Notes: generated from the letters alone by a model not told the origin. 64,000 nucleotides of DNA from Rhodobacter sp. Har01 (GCF_020564565.1 NZ_JAJCTD010000001.1:744001-808000), one strand, 5' to 3'. Positions 1 through 12,428 are shown, numbered from the stretch's first letter. Numbers and translations are program-made.

Positions 1-264
1 AAGGCCGCCTGGGGCGCCAAGATCCGGTCGCGGGTCGAGTCGCGCAAGTTCGCCGTCGGCGCGGCCGGAACCGTCAAGGTCCGCCTGACGGTGGCGCGGA
101 CGGGCCGGCTGCTGGCGGTGTCGGTGGTGGCCTCGTCCGGGGTCGCGGCGCTGGACCGGGCGGCGGTCAAGGCCGTGAAGGCCGCGGGAAATTTCCCGGC
201 GGCGCCGAAAGGCCTGGCCGAGGACAGCTACAGCTTTACCCTGCCGATCCGCTTTCAAGGCTGA
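1..264 (+). CDS. TonB C-terminal domain protein (5' end outside window)
   Basis: Only the last 87 residues are present, because the gene begins before the window. The fragment runs from KAAWGAKIRSRVESR to FTLPIRFQG and has the TonB C-terminal layout. A first helix is followed by a strand resembling GTVKVRLTVARTGRLLAVSVVASSG, broken here only for naming: the segment GTVKVRLTV then VVASSGVAALDRAAV, then KAAGNFPAAPKGL and the final strand. TonB couples the inner-membrane proton gradient to outer-membrane receptors. It converges with the efflux operon, with 12 bp between the stop codons. ExbB/ExbD or a receptor gene would lie upstream and cannot be seen. Confidence 0.8.
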   Translation, partial: KAAWGAKIRSRVESRKFAVGAAGTVKVRLTVARTGRLLAVSVVASSGVAALDRAAVKAVKAAGNFPAAPKGLAEDSYSFTLPIRFQG

Positions 265-276
265 CCGGGCCGCACC

Positions 277-1481
277 TTACTGATGCCGCAGCGCCTCGAT
301 CGGGTCCAGCCGCGCCGCCCGGCGGGCCGGGAAGAAGCCGAACACCACCCCCACCACCGCCGAAAAGCCGAAGGCCAGCACCACCACCAACGGATCGGGC
401 GAAAACGGGATGGCCATGAACTTGCCCGCCCCCCAGGCCAGCGCCAGCCCGACCAGAATGCCGATCAGCCCGCCGAACAGCGACAGCACCACCGCCTCGA
501 CCAGGAACTGCGTCAGCACCTGCCGCCCGGTGGCCCCGATCGCCAGCCTTATGCCGATCTCGCGCGTGCGCTCGGTGACCGAGACCAGCATGATGTTCAT
601 GATGCCGATCCCGCCCACCAGCAGGCTGACCGCCGCAACCGAGGACAGCATTCCCGACAGCACGGTGTTGATCGAGTTCAGCATCGAGGCCACCTCCTTC
701 ATGTCGGTGACCGAGAAATCGTCGTCTTCGCCCAGGCTGATCCGGCGCCGCTCACGCATCAATTCGCTGATCTGGGCGATGGCATCGGCGGTGGCGGCCC
801 CCTGGGCAATGGCGATCTGGATCGAGTTCACATCCTCGTCCCCGTTCAGCCGCCGCTGCACCAGCCGGATCGGCATCGCCACCAGGTCGTCCTGATCCTG
901 GCCGAAGCTGCCCGCGCCCTTGGCGTCGAGAAGGCCCACCACGGTGCAGGCGATCGACTTCACCCGCACCTGCTGGCCGACCGGATCGGCGCTGCCGAAC
1001 AGGTTCTTCCGCACCGATTCGCCCAGCAGGCAGACCGCAGCCCCCGCCCGCACTTCCGAGGCCGAGAAGTTGCGGCCCGCGGCAAAGGTCCAGTTCGCCA
1101 CCTCGGCCCAGGCCTCGTTCGAGCCGGTGATCGAGGTCGTCACGTTGGCATTGCCGGACACCACCGTCGCAGAGGCGTTGGCGATCGGCGCCACCAGCCG
1201 CGCCACCGGCAGATGCGACAGCGCCTCGGCATCGCGCAGGGTGAACCGGCGGGCGGGCGGGCCGCCGCCGGGCGGGCCGAAGCCGCGCTGGCCGGGCCGC
1301 AACACCACCATGTCGGACCCCAGGCCCTGCACGCTTTGCTCGACCTGGCGCGACGAGCCCTGCCCCACCGTGACCATGGCGATCACCGCGCCGACGCCGA
1401 TGACCACGCCAAGAATGGTCAGGAACGACCGCAGCTTGTTGCGCAGGATCGACCGGAAGGCCAAACGCACCGCTTCCAGGA

Positions 1482-1485
<4 letters not shown>
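277..1485 (-). CDS. macB: MacB-type ABC transporter permease
   Basis: A 402-residue permease of the MacB/FtsX type. A first membrane segment lies near residues 20-42, a large periplasmic MacB_PCD domain follows to about residue 270, and three more membrane segments sit in the C-terminal FtsX domain, which contains the conserved ERTREIGIRLAIGA region. Unlike E. coli MacB, the ATPase is a separate gene. Its start overlaps the ATPase stop by 4 bp (ATGA), so the two are translationally coupled. With the HlyD-family protein encoded first, this forms a MacAB-type tripartite pump or lipoprotein/peptide exporter. The substrate cannot be told from sequence, and no TolC-like gene is nearby. Confidence 0.88.
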
Positions 1486-2195
<710 letters not shown>

Positions 2196-2197
2196 GC

Positions 2198-3442
2198 TCA
2201 GTCGGCCTCGCGCTGGGACAGGATGACCTCGTCGCCCTCCTTCAGCTCTTCCGAGGTGGCGACGATGTCGGTTCCGTCGGTGGCGCCGGGGGTGATCTTG
2301 ACGCGGACCGGCACGCCGCCGCGCAACACCCAGACGCCCGAGCCATCGACCGAAGCCCGGCTGCCAGCGCCCGGCGGGCGCGACGGCATGATATAGCCCA
2401 GCAGGCCGCGGCCCGAGCGGGTGCTGGATTGCGTCTGCGGCGGGGAATAGCGCAGGGCGGCGACGGGCAGCAGCAGCACGCCGGCTTCCTCGGCCACGAT
2501 GATGGTGGCGGTGGCGGTCATGCCGGGGCGCAACAACAACTGGTCGTTGGCCACGGTCAGGACGGCGGTGTAGGAGACCACGTCCTCGGTGTCGTCCGGG
2601 GCATAGCGCAGGCTGGTGATGGTGGCCTGGAACAGCTGGCCCGGATAGGCGTCAACGGTGAAATCGGCGGTCTGGCCGACCTTGACGCGGCCGATGTCGG
2701 CCTCGTCCACCGCGACCTGCAGGTCCATGCGGGCAAGGTCTTCGGCCAGGGTGAACAGCACCGGCGCATTCAGCGTGGCGGCGACGATCTGGCCCACTTC
2801 GGCGGCGCGGTCCAGGACGATGCCCTTGATCGGCGCGCGGATCACGGCCTTGCCAAGATCGGTCTTGGCCTCGGTCAGCGCGGCCTCGGCCAAGGTCAGA
2901 TCGGCGCTAGCGATCTGCACGGCGGCGGCCGCGCGGTCATGCGCGGCCTTGGCGGCGATCACGGTGGTCCGGGTGGCCAGGCCGCGCTTGTCGAGGGCCT
3001 CGGTCGAGGCCCAGGTGTCGGCGGTCTCGGTCGCCGTCGCTTCGGCCTGCACCAGCTTGCCTCGGGCGGCGGCAAGCTGGGCCTCGGCGGTGATGATGCG
3101 GGACTTCAGGGTGGTGTCGTCCAGCCGGGCAAGCACCTGACCGACCTCGACGGCATCGTTGTAGTCGACCTCGACGGCGGCCACGGTGCCCGACAGCTCG
3201 GACGAGATGTCGACGCTGGTGGTGGGCTGGATATTGCCGGTGGCAACCACGGTGACGACCAGATCGCCGATGCGGGCGGGCGTGGTGTCATAGACGACCG
3301 TCGCGGCGGGGCGGTTGACCCACCACCAGCCTCCGGCGGCGACCACGGCAAGCAACAGGCCAAGCCAGACCCAGCGGCCGAACCGGCGGCCGGGGTTCAT
3401 GCGGGCAAGGCTGGCAAGGTCGGGGCGGGTGTCTGAGGTCAA
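2198..3442 (-). CDS. macA: MacA-like periplasmic adaptor (HlyD/RND membrane-fusion family)
   Basis: First gene of the efflux operon. An N-terminal membrane anchor (VWLGLLLAVVAAGGWWW) is followed by a barrel-sandwich/lipoyl segment, an alpha-helical hairpin near the middle and a beta-barrel with a C-terminal membrane-proximal domain. It would bridge the inner-membrane permease and an outer-membrane channel. The start is uncertain. The open frame extends to a GTG at 3538, but a TATAGT -10-like hexamer (3506-3511) lies inside that extension. I prefer a TTG at 3442 preceded by a weak purine tract; ATG 3400 is the other option. Confidence 0.82.
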   Translation of the reverse strand: MTSDTRPDLASLARMNPGRRFGRWVWLGLLLAVVAAGGWWWVNRPAATVVYDTTPARIGDLVVTVVATGNIQPTTSVDISSELSGTVAAVEVDYNDAVEVGQVLARLDDTTLKSRIITAEAQLAAARGKLVQAEATATETADTWASTEALDKRGLATRTTVIAAKAAHDRAAAAVQIASADLTLAEAALTEAKTDLGKAVIRAPIKGIVLDRAAEVGQIVAATLNAPVLFTLAEDLARMDLQVAVDEADIGRVKVGQTADFTVDAYPGQLFQATITSLRYAPDDTEDVVSYTAVLTVANDQLLLRPGMTATATIIVAEEAGVLLLPVAALRYSPPQTQSSTRSGRGLLGYIMPSRPPGAGSRASVDGSGVWVLRGGVPVRVKITPGATDGTDIVATSEELKEGDEVILSQREAD

Positions 3443-3505
3443 GGCGGGTTCTTTCGAGGCTGCCCGTGAAACGCACGCGCGGCCGGTTTCCGTCGGTTCG
3501 GCGCC

Positions 3506-3511
3506 ACTATA
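3506..3511 (-). promoter_or_regulatory. Possible -10 hexamer of the efflux operon
   Basis: On the minus strand this reads TATAGT, one change from the sigma-70 consensus, about 64 bp before the preferred start of the adaptor gene. No convincing -35 hexamer is present at 17 bp, so this is suggestive only. Confidence 0.3.
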
Positions 3512-3734
3512 GGGCGGCCGGCGCCGAGGGGAAGTCACGATCCTGTCGGGGCGGCCGGGCGCAAAGCGTCCACGGCGGAAAGAGAGACAAGCGATTGCAG
3601 TCGGTTACGTGGCGATCCTCAGGCCACGAAAGCCGCCTTCGGCCGCGGACGACAGCCCCGATGCGGCCGCCCCGCAGCACAACCGCAGTGCCGGCCCTGG
3701 CGCCGGCCGGATGCAAGCGCCCTGCCGAAGGCGT

Positions 3735-3758
3735 TGCCGGGCCGCGGACGGCCCGGCA
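3735..3758 (-). terminator. GC-rich hairpin after the TerB-family gene
   Basis: TGCCGGGCCG and CGGCCCGGCA form a perfect 10-bp stem around a CGGA tetraloop, 8 bp past the stop of the DUF533 gene. There is no U-tract on either strand, so it may end transcripts poorly or act as an mRNA 3' stabiliser. The rest of 3539-3765 shows no gene. Confidence 0.45.
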
Positions 3759-3765
3759 GGTGCCG

Positions 3766-4596
3766 CTAACGATATATCCGGGGGGCGCCCGCGCGGTCGT
3801 GCAGCGCGTTCACCTCGGCCGGGGTCAGTTCCAGCGCCTGCGCCAGCGCGTGCAGATACTGCGCCTCGGCCTGCTGGTCGAGGTCTATGGCCATCAGCGA
3901 GACGGTATAGACCTGCGGCTCCATCCCCGCCGGCACCGCGCGGGCCAGGCCGTCCACATCCACCGGGCGGGCCAGTTCGGCATTCACCGCCTTCACCTCG
4001 GAGGCATCGGCATCCCCCATCGCATCCATCAGCTTGCGCTTTTCGGCCTCGTCCAGGTCGCCGTCGCATTTGACCGCCTGGATCACCGCGCGCAGCATCA
4101 GCGCCGCCGACAGCTCCTGCTCCTGCTCGGGCTCGGGCAGCATCATCGGCTTGCCGGCCGCCGCCTTGGTTCCGCCCAGCACCTGGTCGAGCAGATCGCC
4201 GACCCCGCCAGAGCCGGCTGACCCGGCCTTGGGCGCCTTGGTCGACGACGCCCCGGTCAACTGGCCCAGCAGGTCGTCGAAGCCGCCCTTGGGGGCCGTC
4301 TTGCGCGGCGTGCTGCGCTTGCTGCCGGAAATCTGGTCCAGCAGGTCGCCCAGGCCGCCGCCCTCTCCGCTGCCCTGTCCGCCGCCCGAGGTCTTGGTGG
4401 TTTTGGTCGTGCGCGACTTGCCGCCCAGGATGTCGCCCATCATGTCTTCAAGGCCGCCCTTGCCACCGTCATAGCGGCTGCCCGTTCCGGCGCCCGACGT
4501 GTCGATGCCGGCGTTGCCCTTCTTGGCCAGGGTCGAGACCCCCTTCGCGATCGCCACGCCGATCAACACCCTCATCAGTGTCTTGCCCAGACTCAT
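3766..4596 (-). CDS. TerB-like DUF533 family protein (YebE-like)
   Basis: A 276-residue protein with three parts. A short N-terminal amphipathic or membrane stretch (TLMRVLIGVAIAKG) comes first. A long low-complexity Gly/Ser/Lys/Thr linker follows, with repeated GDLLDQ-type segments at about residues 35-135. The C-terminal helical TerB/DUF533 domain includes VKCDGDLDEAEKRKLMDAMG, an acidic motif typical of the family. The biochemical role is unknown. The ATG at 4596 is preferred over the GTG just before it because AAGGGG sits 6 nt upstream. It stands alone, divergent from the EamA gene. Confidence 0.8.
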   Translation of the reverse strand: MSLGKTLMRVLIGVAIAKGVSTLAKKGNAGIDTSGAGTGSRYDGGKGGLEDMMGDILGGKSRTTKTTKTSGGGQGSGEGGGLGDLLDQISGSKRSTPRKTAPKGGFDDLLGQLTGASSTKAPKAGSAGSGGVGDLLDQVLGGTKAAAGKPMMLPEPEQEQELSAALMLRAVIQAVKCDGDLDEAEKRKLMDAMGDADASEVKAVNAELARPVDVDGLARAVPAGMEPQVYTVSLMAIDLDQQAEAQYLHALAQALELTPAEVNALHDRAGAPRIYR

Positions 4597-4692
4597 CACA
4601 CACCCCTTGCGTCCGTTGTTTCACCTGCCAAAGCCTCGCTTGCCCCCATCCCCCGGTCAATGCCAAAAGGGCGCAGGCTTCGGGGGGCGGAG

Positions 4693-5574
4693 GTGCGCAG
4701 AGACAGGCTGGACGGCGCCGGAGTGGCGATGCTGCTGGGCGTGCAGGTGCTGCTTGCCTTCAACCAGATCATCGTCAAGGCGGTCAACGCGGGACTGCAG
4801 CCGGTGTTCTTTGCGGGCCTTCGCTCGGCTCTGGCCATCGGCTTTGTCTGGGCCTGGCTGGCCTGGCGCGGCCGCCCGCCCCGGCTGCGCCGCGCCGCAC
4901 TTTGGCCCGGCCTGCTGATGGGCACGGTGTTTGCGGCCGAGTTCCTGTTCCTGTTCCTTGCGCTTGACCTGACCACGGTCGGCCGCGCCTCGGTGCTGAT
5001 GTATTCGATGCCGGTCTGGTATGCCGCGCTGGCGCATTTCGGCCTGGGCGAGCGGGTGACCCCGTCCAAGGCCGCAGGGCTGGCGCTGGCCTTTGCCGGC
5101 ACCGCCTGGGCCATCCTGTCGCGCGGACAGGGTGGCGAGGGCAGCCTGGCCGGAGACCTCTGTGCCATTGGCGCGGCACTGGGCTGGGCGCTGACCGCCT
5201 TTGTCGCGCGCCGCCCGACCATGCGCGCCGAAGGCCCCGAGCTGCAGCTGTTCTGGATGGTCGTGGTCTCGGCCCCGATCCTGCTTCTGGCCGCGCCGTT
5301 CTTCGGCCCGCTGATCCGCGAGTTGCAGCCGCTGCACCTGGCCGGCCTGCTGTTCCAGGCCTCGGTCGTGGTGGCGGGGGGATTCATCCTGTGGCTCTGG
5401 CTGCTGTCGGTCTATCCGTCATCCACGGTGGCGTCGTTCTCGTTCCTGACGCCGGTGCTGGCCGTGCTTCTGGGCGCCGCAATCTTCGGTGAGTCGCTCT
5501 CGGGCGGGATTCTCGGGGCGGTTGCTCTGGTGGCGGCCGGAATCGTGCTGATCAATCGCGCCCCGGCAAAGTGA
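4693..5574 (+). CDS. EamA/DMT-family inner-membrane transporter
   Basis: About 293 residues with ten hydrophobic segments arranged as two EamA repeats (first repeat about residues 10-135, second about 145-285). This is the drug/metabolite transporter fold, and the substrate is unknown. The frame is open from an ATG at 4660, but that ATG has no ribosome-binding site. The GTG used here gives the usual short charged leader MRRDRLDGAG and follows a purine-rich GGGGCGGAG. ATG 4729, with GGAG 5 nt upstream, is a further candidate. Confidence 0.82.
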   Translation: MRRDRLDGAGVAMLLGVQVLLAFNQIIVKAVNAGLQPVFFAGLRSALAIGFVWAWLAWRGRPPRLRRAALWPGLLMGTVFAAEFLFLFLALDLTTVGRASVLMYSMPVWYAALAHFGLGERVTPSKAAGLALAFAGTAWAILSRGQGGEGSLAGDLCAIGAALGWALTAFVARRPTMRAEGPELQLFWMVVVSAPILLLAAPFFGPLIRELQPLHLAGLLFQASVVVAGGFILWLWLLSVYPSSTVASFSFLTPVLAVLLGAAIFGESLSGGILGAVALVAAGIVLINRAPAK

Positions 5575-5710
5575 CGCAAAGGAATCGGCCCGGTGCATCG
5601 GGCCTGCATCTATCCCCGCCTCGGCCGGATTCAGTCTTGGTTTCAGGCTTTCGCGGCAAGTGGGCCGGGATGCCTGCAAAACCGCCGCTCTTGAGACTCC
5701 GGTGCAAGTC

Positions 5711-5719
5711 TTGTCCACA
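5711..5719 (+). promoter_or_regulatory. DnaA-box-like nonamer upstream of nrdJ
   Basis: TTGTCCACA differs at one position from the DnaA box TTATCCACA. DnaA controls nrdAB in E. coli, so a site in front of a ribonucleotide reductase gene is plausible, but it lies about 370 bp before the nrdJ start and single nonamers arise by chance. The interval 5575-5866 otherwise shows no gene. Confidence 0.25.
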
Positions 5720-5866
5720 GGATCACCCACAACCTCGGCGTGTTCGGGGGACTCGAAGGTTAACGGCGGCGTGATGTGGCCGTGAAAACGCAGGCCCAGC
5801 GTCAAGACGGAAAATCCGTCGCGGCTGCAAAAAATTCGTTTGAACCCGCCCCACGAATACGACAGT

Positions 5867-5903
5867 TTGACGAAGCGGCCCAACGAGACACTAAATCTAG
5901 TGC
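5867..5903 (+). promoter_or_regulatory. nrdJ promoter with an NrdR box
   Basis: TTGACG (5867-5872) would be the -35 element, and CTAAAT or TAAATC about 18 bp on the -10. The -10 lies inside ACACTAAATCTAGTGC (5888-5903), a close match to the NrdR box ACACwATATATwGTGT, with perfect CACTA/TAGTG arms. NrdR represses ribonucleotide reductase genes, so this site predicts NrdR control of nrdJ. A second box at the usual spacing was not found. The transcript leader would be about 185 nt. Confidence 0.72.
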
Positions 5904-6087
5904 GGCCGGCGAGGGAGCAGCAGACCCCATCCCGAGGGTGCCCGTACCATTGGCACCGAAGCCCCAGTCCGCTTGCTGCGGGCCGGGCGGGGTATTGTTG
6001 CGCTTTGCCGGGCAAGGGCCGCGCAAAGGGGACCATGCCATGGGGCCATTCCGGGCCGCCCTGGCCAAAGCGAAGGATCAAGGGGCG

Positions 6088-9000
6088 ATGAAGATCGAGC
6101 GCAAGTTTACCAGTGAAGCCACCGGCGCCTATGGGGCGATGGCCTTCTCCGTGACCACATCCGAAATCCGCAATCCCGATGGCAAGGTCGTGTTCCGCAA
6201 CGATGCCGTCGAGGTTCCCGAGGGCTGGAGCCAGGTCGCCTCCGACGTGCTCGCCCAGAAGTATTTCCGCAAGGCCGGCGTGCCGGCGCGGCTGAGACGG
6301 GTCAAGGAAAAGGGCGTGCCCGAGTTCCTCTGGCGCTCGGTCCCCGATGACGCAGCACTTGCCAATCTGGCCCCCGAAGACCGTATCGTCGGTGAAACCA
6401 GCGCCAAGCAGGTCTTCGACCGCCTTGCCGGCGCCTGGGCCTATTGGGGCTGGAAGGGCGGCTATTTCAGCTCTGAGTCCGACGCGCGGGCCTATTATGA
6501 CGAGATGCGCTTCATGCTGGCCCGCCAGATGGCCGCGCCGAACAGCCCGCAGTGGTTCAACACCGGCCTGCACTGGGCCTATGGCATCGACGGCCCGTCG
6601 CAGGGCCACTACTACGTCGACCACAAGACCGGCACGCTGACCAAATCCGACAGCGCCTACGAACACCCCCAGCCGCACGCCTGCTTCATCCAGTCGGTCA
6701 AGGATGATCTGGTCGGCGACGGCGGCATCATGGACCTCTGGGTCCGCGAGGCGCGGCTGTTCAAATACGGCTCGGGCACCGGCACCAACTTCTCGTCGCT
6801 GCGGGGCGAGGGCGAGAGACTCTCGGGCGGCGGCAAGTCGTCGGGCCTGATGGGCTTCCTCAAGATCGGCGACCGCGCCGCCGGCGCCATCAAGTCGGGC
6901 GGCACCACCCGCCGCGCCGCCAAGATGGTGATCTGCGACATGGATCACCCCGACATCGAGGCCTTCATCAACTGGAAGGTCATCGAGGAACAGAAGGTCG
7001 CCTCGCTGGTGGCCGGATCGAAGGCCCACGAAGCCCGCCTGAACGACATCTTCACCGCCATCAAGGCCTTCGACGGCAGCATGGACGGCGCCACCGATCC
7101 AGGCGTGAACCCGGCCCTCAAGGCCGCCATCCGGGCCGCGAAAAAGGCCCTGATCCCCGACACCTATACCAACCGCATCCTGCAATACGCCCGCCAGGGC
7201 TTCGACAGCATCGAATTCCCCACCTATGACACCGACTGGGATTCCGAGGCCTATGTCACCGTCTCGGGCCAGAACTCGAACAACTCGGTCCGCCTGACCG
7301 ACGCCTTCCTCAAGGCCGTCCGTGACGACAAACCGTGGGAGCTGATCCGCCGCACTGATGGCAAGGTCGCCAAGACCGTCAGCGCCCGCGACCTCTGGGA
7401 CCAGATCGGCCACGCCGCCTGGGCCTGCGCCGACCCCGGCATCCAGTTCCACGACACCGTGAACGCCTGGCACACCTGCCCGGAAGACGGCCCGATCCGG
7501 GGTTCGAACCCCTGCTCGGAATACATGTTCCTCGACGACACCGCCTGCAATTTGGCGTCCTTGAACCTGCTGACCTTCCAGACCGGCAGCCGGTTCGACG
7601 CCGAGGCCTATATCCACGCCTGCCGGCTGTCGACCGTCACCCTGGAAATCAGCGTGATGATGGCGCAGTTCCCGTCGAAGGAAATCGCCCAGCTCAGCTA
7701 CGATTTCCGCACCCTGGGCCTGGGCTACGCCAACATCGGCGGCCTCCTGATGAACATGGGCCTTGGCTATGACTCGGCGCAAGGCCGCGCCCTTTGTGGT
7801 GCCCTGACCGCGATCATGACCGGCATCGCCTATGCCACCAGCGCCGAGATGGCGCGTGAACTTGGCGCCTTCTCCGGCTATGCCCGCAACCGCGACCACA
7901 TGCTGCGGGTGATCCGCAACCACCGCGCCGCCGCCTGGGGCAAGCAGGCCGGCTATGAAGGCCTGAATGTCACCCCGGTCGCGCTGGATCAGGTGAACTG
8001 CCCCGACCAAAGCCTTGTCGCCCTTGCGAAATCCGCCTGGGACGAAGCCCTTGCCCTGGGTGAGGCGCACGGCTACCGCAACGCCCAGACCACCGTCATC
8101 GCCCCCACCGGCACCATCGGCCTGGTGATGGATTGCGACACCACCGGCATCGAGCCCGACTTCGCCCTGGTCAAGTTCAAGAAACTGGCCGGCGGCGGCT
8201 ACTTCAAGATCATCAACCAGTCGGTCCCCGGCGCGCTGGAAACCCTCGGCTACCCCGGCCACCAGATCGCCGAGATCGTCGCCCATGCGGTCGGCCACGG
8301 CTCGCTGGCGCAAGCCCCCGGCGTGAACCACACCGCGCTGATCGGCCACGGCTTCGGCCCGGTCGAGATCGCCAAGGTCGAAGCGGCGCTTCCCACCGCC
8401 TTCGACATCAAGTTCGTCTTCAACCAGTGGACGCTGGGCGCCGAGTTCTGCACCGGAACCCTTGGAATTCCCGACGAAAAGCTGAACGACCCGACGTTCG
8501 ACCTGCTGCGCCACCTCGGCTTTACCAAGGCCCAGATCGACGCCGCCAACGACCACGCCTGCGGGACCATGACGCTGGAAGGCGCGCCCTTCCTCAAGAC
8601 CGAACACTACCCGGTGTTCGACTGCGCCAACCCCTGCGGCAAGACCGGCAAGCGCTACCTTTCGGTCGAGAGCCACATCCACATGATGGCCGCCGCCCAA
8701 TCCTTCATCTCGGGCGCGATCTCCAAGACCATCAACATGCCGAACTCGGCCACCATCGCCGAAACCCTTGCGGCCTATGAACTGTCGCACTCGCTGGGCA
8801 TCAAGGCCAATGCGCTCTATCGCGACGGATCGAAGCTCAGCCAGCCCCTCGCCAGCGCGCTGATCGAGGACGACGAAGAGGCCGAGGACATCCTCACCAC
8901 CGGCAGCCTGCACGAAAAGGCCACGGTGATCGCCGAGAAGATCATCGAGAAGGTGATCGTCCGCGAAATCGTCCGCAGCCACCGGCTGAAACTGCCCGAA

Positions 9001-9777
9001 CGCCGCAAGGGCTATACGCAAAAGGCCATCGTCGGCGGCCACAAGGTCTATCTGCGCACCGGCGAATATGCCGATGGCCAGTTGGGCGAGATCTTCATCG
9101 ACATGCACAAGGAAGGTGCCGGCTTCCGGGCGATGATGAACAACTTCGCCATCGCCGTCAGCGTCGGCCTGCAATACGGCGTGCCACTTGAGGAATTCGT
9201 CGAGGCCTTCACCTTCACCCGGTTTGAACCCGCGGGCATGGTCCAGGGCAACGACAGCATCAAGAACGCCACCTCGATCCTGGACTACATCTTCCGCGAA
9301 CTGGCGATCAGCTACCTTGACCGCACCGATCTGGCGCATGTCGCGCCGAAAGGGCACAGCTTCGACGAGATGGGCCGCGGCGACGATGAAGGCAAGCGCA
9401 ACTTCGGCGAGGTGACCGACGCGCAGGCCACCAAGTCGGTGGAACTGCTCAAGTCGATCAGCTCGACCGGCTATCTGCGCAAACGCCTGCCGCAGGAACT
9501 GATGGTGTTCCAGGGCGGTGCGGCCGGCGCCACGGCGCTTGCCGCCAGCGACCCGGTGACCGCGCTGAACATGCTGGTCCCCGAAACCCGGACCGCAGGC
9601 TTTGCCGAAACCACCTCTGGCTTCGCGCTCAGCGTCGCCACGACCGAGGTCCGCATCAAGGCCAAGATGCAGGGTTACACCGGCGATCCCTGCGGCGAAT
9701 GCGGCAACTACACGCTGGTCCGCAACGGCACCTGCCTCAAGTGCAACACCTGCGGCGGCACCACCGGCTGCAGCTGA
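6088..9777 (+). CDS. nrdJ: Adenosylcobalamin-dependent (class II) ribonucleotide reductase
   Basis: A 1229-residue enzyme that reduces ribonucleotides to deoxyribonucleotides with coenzyme B12 and works with or without oxygen. The catalytic N-x-C-x-E motif is NPCSE with N474, C476 and E478. The C-terminus carries a Cys-rich zinc-binding tail (CGECG then CLKCNTCGG). The sequence is closest to Rhodobacterales NrdJ, starting [17 protein letters not shown] set the start at ATG 6088, with AAGGGG just upstream. The frame stays open about 300 bp further up, but that stretch contains the promoter and NrdR box and does not look coding. It depends on B12 supply. Confidence 0.97.
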   Translation: MKIERKFTSEATGAYGAMAFSVTTSEIRNPDGKVVFRNDAVEVPEGWSQVASDVLAQKYFRKAGVPARLRRVKEKGVPEFLWRSVPDDAALANLAPEDRIVGETSAKQVFDRLAGAWAYWGWKGGYFSSESDARAYYDEMRFMLARQMAAPNSPQWFNTGLHWAYGIDGPSQGHYYVDHKTGTLTKSDSAYEHPQPHACFIQSVKDDLVGDGGIMDLWVREARLFKYGSGTGTNFSSLRGEGERLSGGGKSSGLMGFLKIGDRAAGAIKSGGTTRRAAKMVICDMDHPDIEAFINWKVIEEQKVASLVAGSKAHEARLNDIFTAIKAFDGSMDGATDPGVNPALKAAIRAAKKALIPDTYTNRILQYARQGFDSIEFPTYDTDWDSEAYVTVSGQNSNNSVRLTDAFLKAVRDDKPWELIRRTDGKVAKTVSARDLWDQIGHAAWACADPGIQFHDTVNAWHTCPEDGPIRGSNPCSEYMFLDDTACNLASLNLLTFQTGSRFDAEAYIHACRLSTVTLEISVMMAQFPSKEIAQLSYDFRTLGLGYANIGGLLMNMGLGYDSAQGRALCGALTAIMTGIAYATSAEMARELGAFSGYARNRDHMLRVIRNHRAAAWGKQAGYEGLNVTPVALDQVNCPDQSLVALAKSAWDEALALGEAHGYRNAQTTVIAPTGTIGLVMDCDTTGIEPDFALVKFKKLAGGGYFKIINQSVPGALETLGYPGHQIAEIVAHAVGHGSLAQAPGVNHTALIGHGFGPVEIAKVEAALPTAFDIKFVFNQWTLGAEFCTGTLGIPDEKLNDPTFDLLRHLGFTKAQIDAANDHACGTMTLEGAPFLKTEHYPVFDCANPCGKTGKRYLSVESHIHMMAAAQSFISGAISKTINMPNSATIAETLAAYELSHSLGIKANALYRDGSKLSQPLASALIEDDEEAEDILTTGSLHEKATVIAEKIIEKVIVREIVRSHRLKLPERRKGYTQKAIVGGHKVYLRTGEYADGQLGEIFIDMHKEGAGFRAMMNNFAIAVSVGLQYGVPLEEFVEAFTFTRFEPAGMVQGNDSIKNATSILDYIFRELAISYLDRTDLAHVAPKGHSFDEMGRGDDEGKRNFGEVTDAQATKSVELLKSISSTGYLRKRLPQELMVFQGGAAGATALAASDPVTALNMLVPETRTAGFAETTSGFALSVATTEVRIKAKMQGYTGDPCGECGNYTLVRNGTCLKCNTCGGTTGCS

Positions 9778-11232
<1,455 letters not shown>

Positions 11233-11253
11233 TCGGCCCCGGCAGCATCGCAC

Positions 11254-11277
11254 AGGGCGCCCCCGGGCGCCCTTTTT
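11254..11277 (+). terminator. Rho-independent terminator after eno
   Basis: The 20-nt palindrome AGGGCGCCCCCGGGCGCCCT is followed by TTTT. It differs at one base from the hairpin behind gap. Confidence 0.88.
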
Positions 11278-11307
11278 CTTTGCCCGCCGGCCGGGCTATG
11301 GTGGCCC

Positions 11308-11847
11308 ATGCCCCCTCGCGTGATCCTGCTCAACAAACCCTACGACATGCTCTGCCAGTTCACCGACGATCAGGGCCGCGCCACCCTGGCCGATGTGGTG
11401 CCGGTGAAAGGCGTCTACCCCGCCGGCCGGCTGGACCGCGACAGCGAGGGCCTGGTGGTGCTGACCGACGACGGCCGGCTGCAGGCCCGGATCAGCGACC
11501 CGCGCCACAAGCTGGACAAGACCTATCTCGCCCAGGTCGAGGGCACCCCCGGCCCGCAGGCGCTTGAGGCGCTGTCGGGCGGCGTCGTGCTGAACGACGG
11601 CCCCACCCTGCCCGCGCAGGCCCGTATGGTGGATACGCCCGTATGGCTCTGGCCCCGCACCCCGCCGATCCGGGTGCGCAAGTCCATTCCCGACGCCTGG
11701 ATCGAACTGACCCTGCGTGAGGGGCGCAATCGCCAGGTCCGCCGGATGTGCGCCGCGGTGGGCCTGCCCTGCCTGCGGCTGATCCGCTGGCGCGTCGGCG
11801 ACTGGACGCTGGACGGCCTTGCCCCCGGCCAATGGAGAGAGGCATGA
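11308..11847 (+). CDS. rluE: rRNA large-subunit pseudouridine synthase E
   Basis: A 179-residue RsuA/RluB/E/F-type pseudouridine synthase without an S4 domain. The catalytic aspartate is D43 in [11 protein letters not shown], and the C-terminal [23 protein letters not shown] block is characteristic. RluE of E. coli modifies U2457 of 23S rRNA; the same target is inferred here. The stop overlaps the next start as ATGA, so it is coupled to the DUF985 cupin gene. Confidence 0.9.
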   Translation: MPPRVILLNKPYDMLCQFTDDQGRATLADVVPVKGVYPAGRLDRDSEGLVVLTDDGRLQARISDPRHKLDKTYLAQVEGTPGPQALEALSGGVVLNDGPTLPAQARMVDTPVWLWPRTPPIRVRKSIPDAWIELTLREGRNRQVRRMCAAVGLPCLRLIRWRVGDWTLDGLAPGQWREA

Positions 11848-12260
11848 CCGACCCCGACCGCCTGATCGAAACGCTGCGCCTTGAACCCCACCCCGAAGGC
11901 GGCTGGTTCCGCGAAACCTGGCGTGGCCCCGACCGCGACGGCCGCGCCAGCGGCACCGCGATCCTGTTCCTGCTCAAGGAAGGCGAGCGCAGCCACTGGC
12001 ACAGGGTCGATGCCGACGAGATCTGGCTCTGGCACGCAGGCCACCCGCTCACCCTCTCCATCGGCACCACGCGGGCCACCGACCACAGCCTTGGCCCCGA
12101 CGTGCTGGCCGGCCAAAGCCCGCAGATCATCGTCCCGGCCCAGGCCTGGCAGGCCGCCCGCCCCACCGGCACCTTCAGCCTTGTCTCCTGCACCGTCAGC
12201 CCCGGCTTTCGCTTCGAAGGCTTCACCCTGGCCCAGCCGGGCTGGACCCTGCCGCGCTGA
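11844..12260 (+). CDS. DUF985 cupin family protein
   Basis: 138 residues with the single cupin barrel of DUF985. It has the N-terminal [20 protein letters not shown], a possible metal-binding [12 protein letters not shown], and the C-terminal [13 protein letters not shown]. Some members resemble epimerases but no reaction is established. The start follows GGAGAGAGGC and overlaps the rluE stop by 4 bp, so the two are cotranscribed. Confidence 0.85.
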   Translation: MTDPDRLIETLRLEPHPEGGWFRETWRGPDRDGRASGTAILFLLKEGERSHWHRVDADEIWLWHAGHPLTLSIGTTRATDHSLGPDVLAGQSPQIIVPAQAWQAARPTGTFSLVSCTVSPGFRFEGFTLAQPGWTLPR

Positions 12261-12283
12261 CCCTCTGCCCATTGCCCTTTCCG

Positions 12284-12335
12284 AAATACTCCGGGGGGAG
12301 TCGCCGCTCTTGCGGCGACGGGGGGCAGTGCCCCC
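12284..12335. repeat. Dispersed hairpin element, copy 1
   Basis: AAATACTCCGGGGGGAG is followed by a TCGCCGC/GCGGCGA hairpin and then GGGGGCAGTGCCCCC. The AAATAC-CCGGGGG-GGGGGCA-GCCCCC order recurs near 48.3 kb and 52.1 kb. It lies just past the cupin gene stop and may act as its transcription end. Confidence 0.55.
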
Positions 12336-12428
12336 TTTCCCCTGCCCGCCGACCCACATCCTGCGCATTGATGTATCGGGCACAAGTTCGCCGTGGCCCG
12401 CCGCCGCCGACCCCGATACACCGGCAGC

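Noticed and set aside
5571..5774. A 67-codon open frame after the EamA gene
   Set aside because: No ribosome-binding site and no recognisable composition; it overlaps the EamA stop by chance.
5640..6087. Cobalamin riboswitch before nrdJ
   Set aside because: GGTGCAAGTC is present, but the GCCACTG-type B12 box and other core strings are missing, and the promoter with NrdR box lies downstream of it.
7499..7513. A tRNA T-loop-like string GGGGTTCGAACCCC
   Set aside because: It encodes the active-site GSNPC region of NrdJ and has no acceptor or anticodon arms around it.
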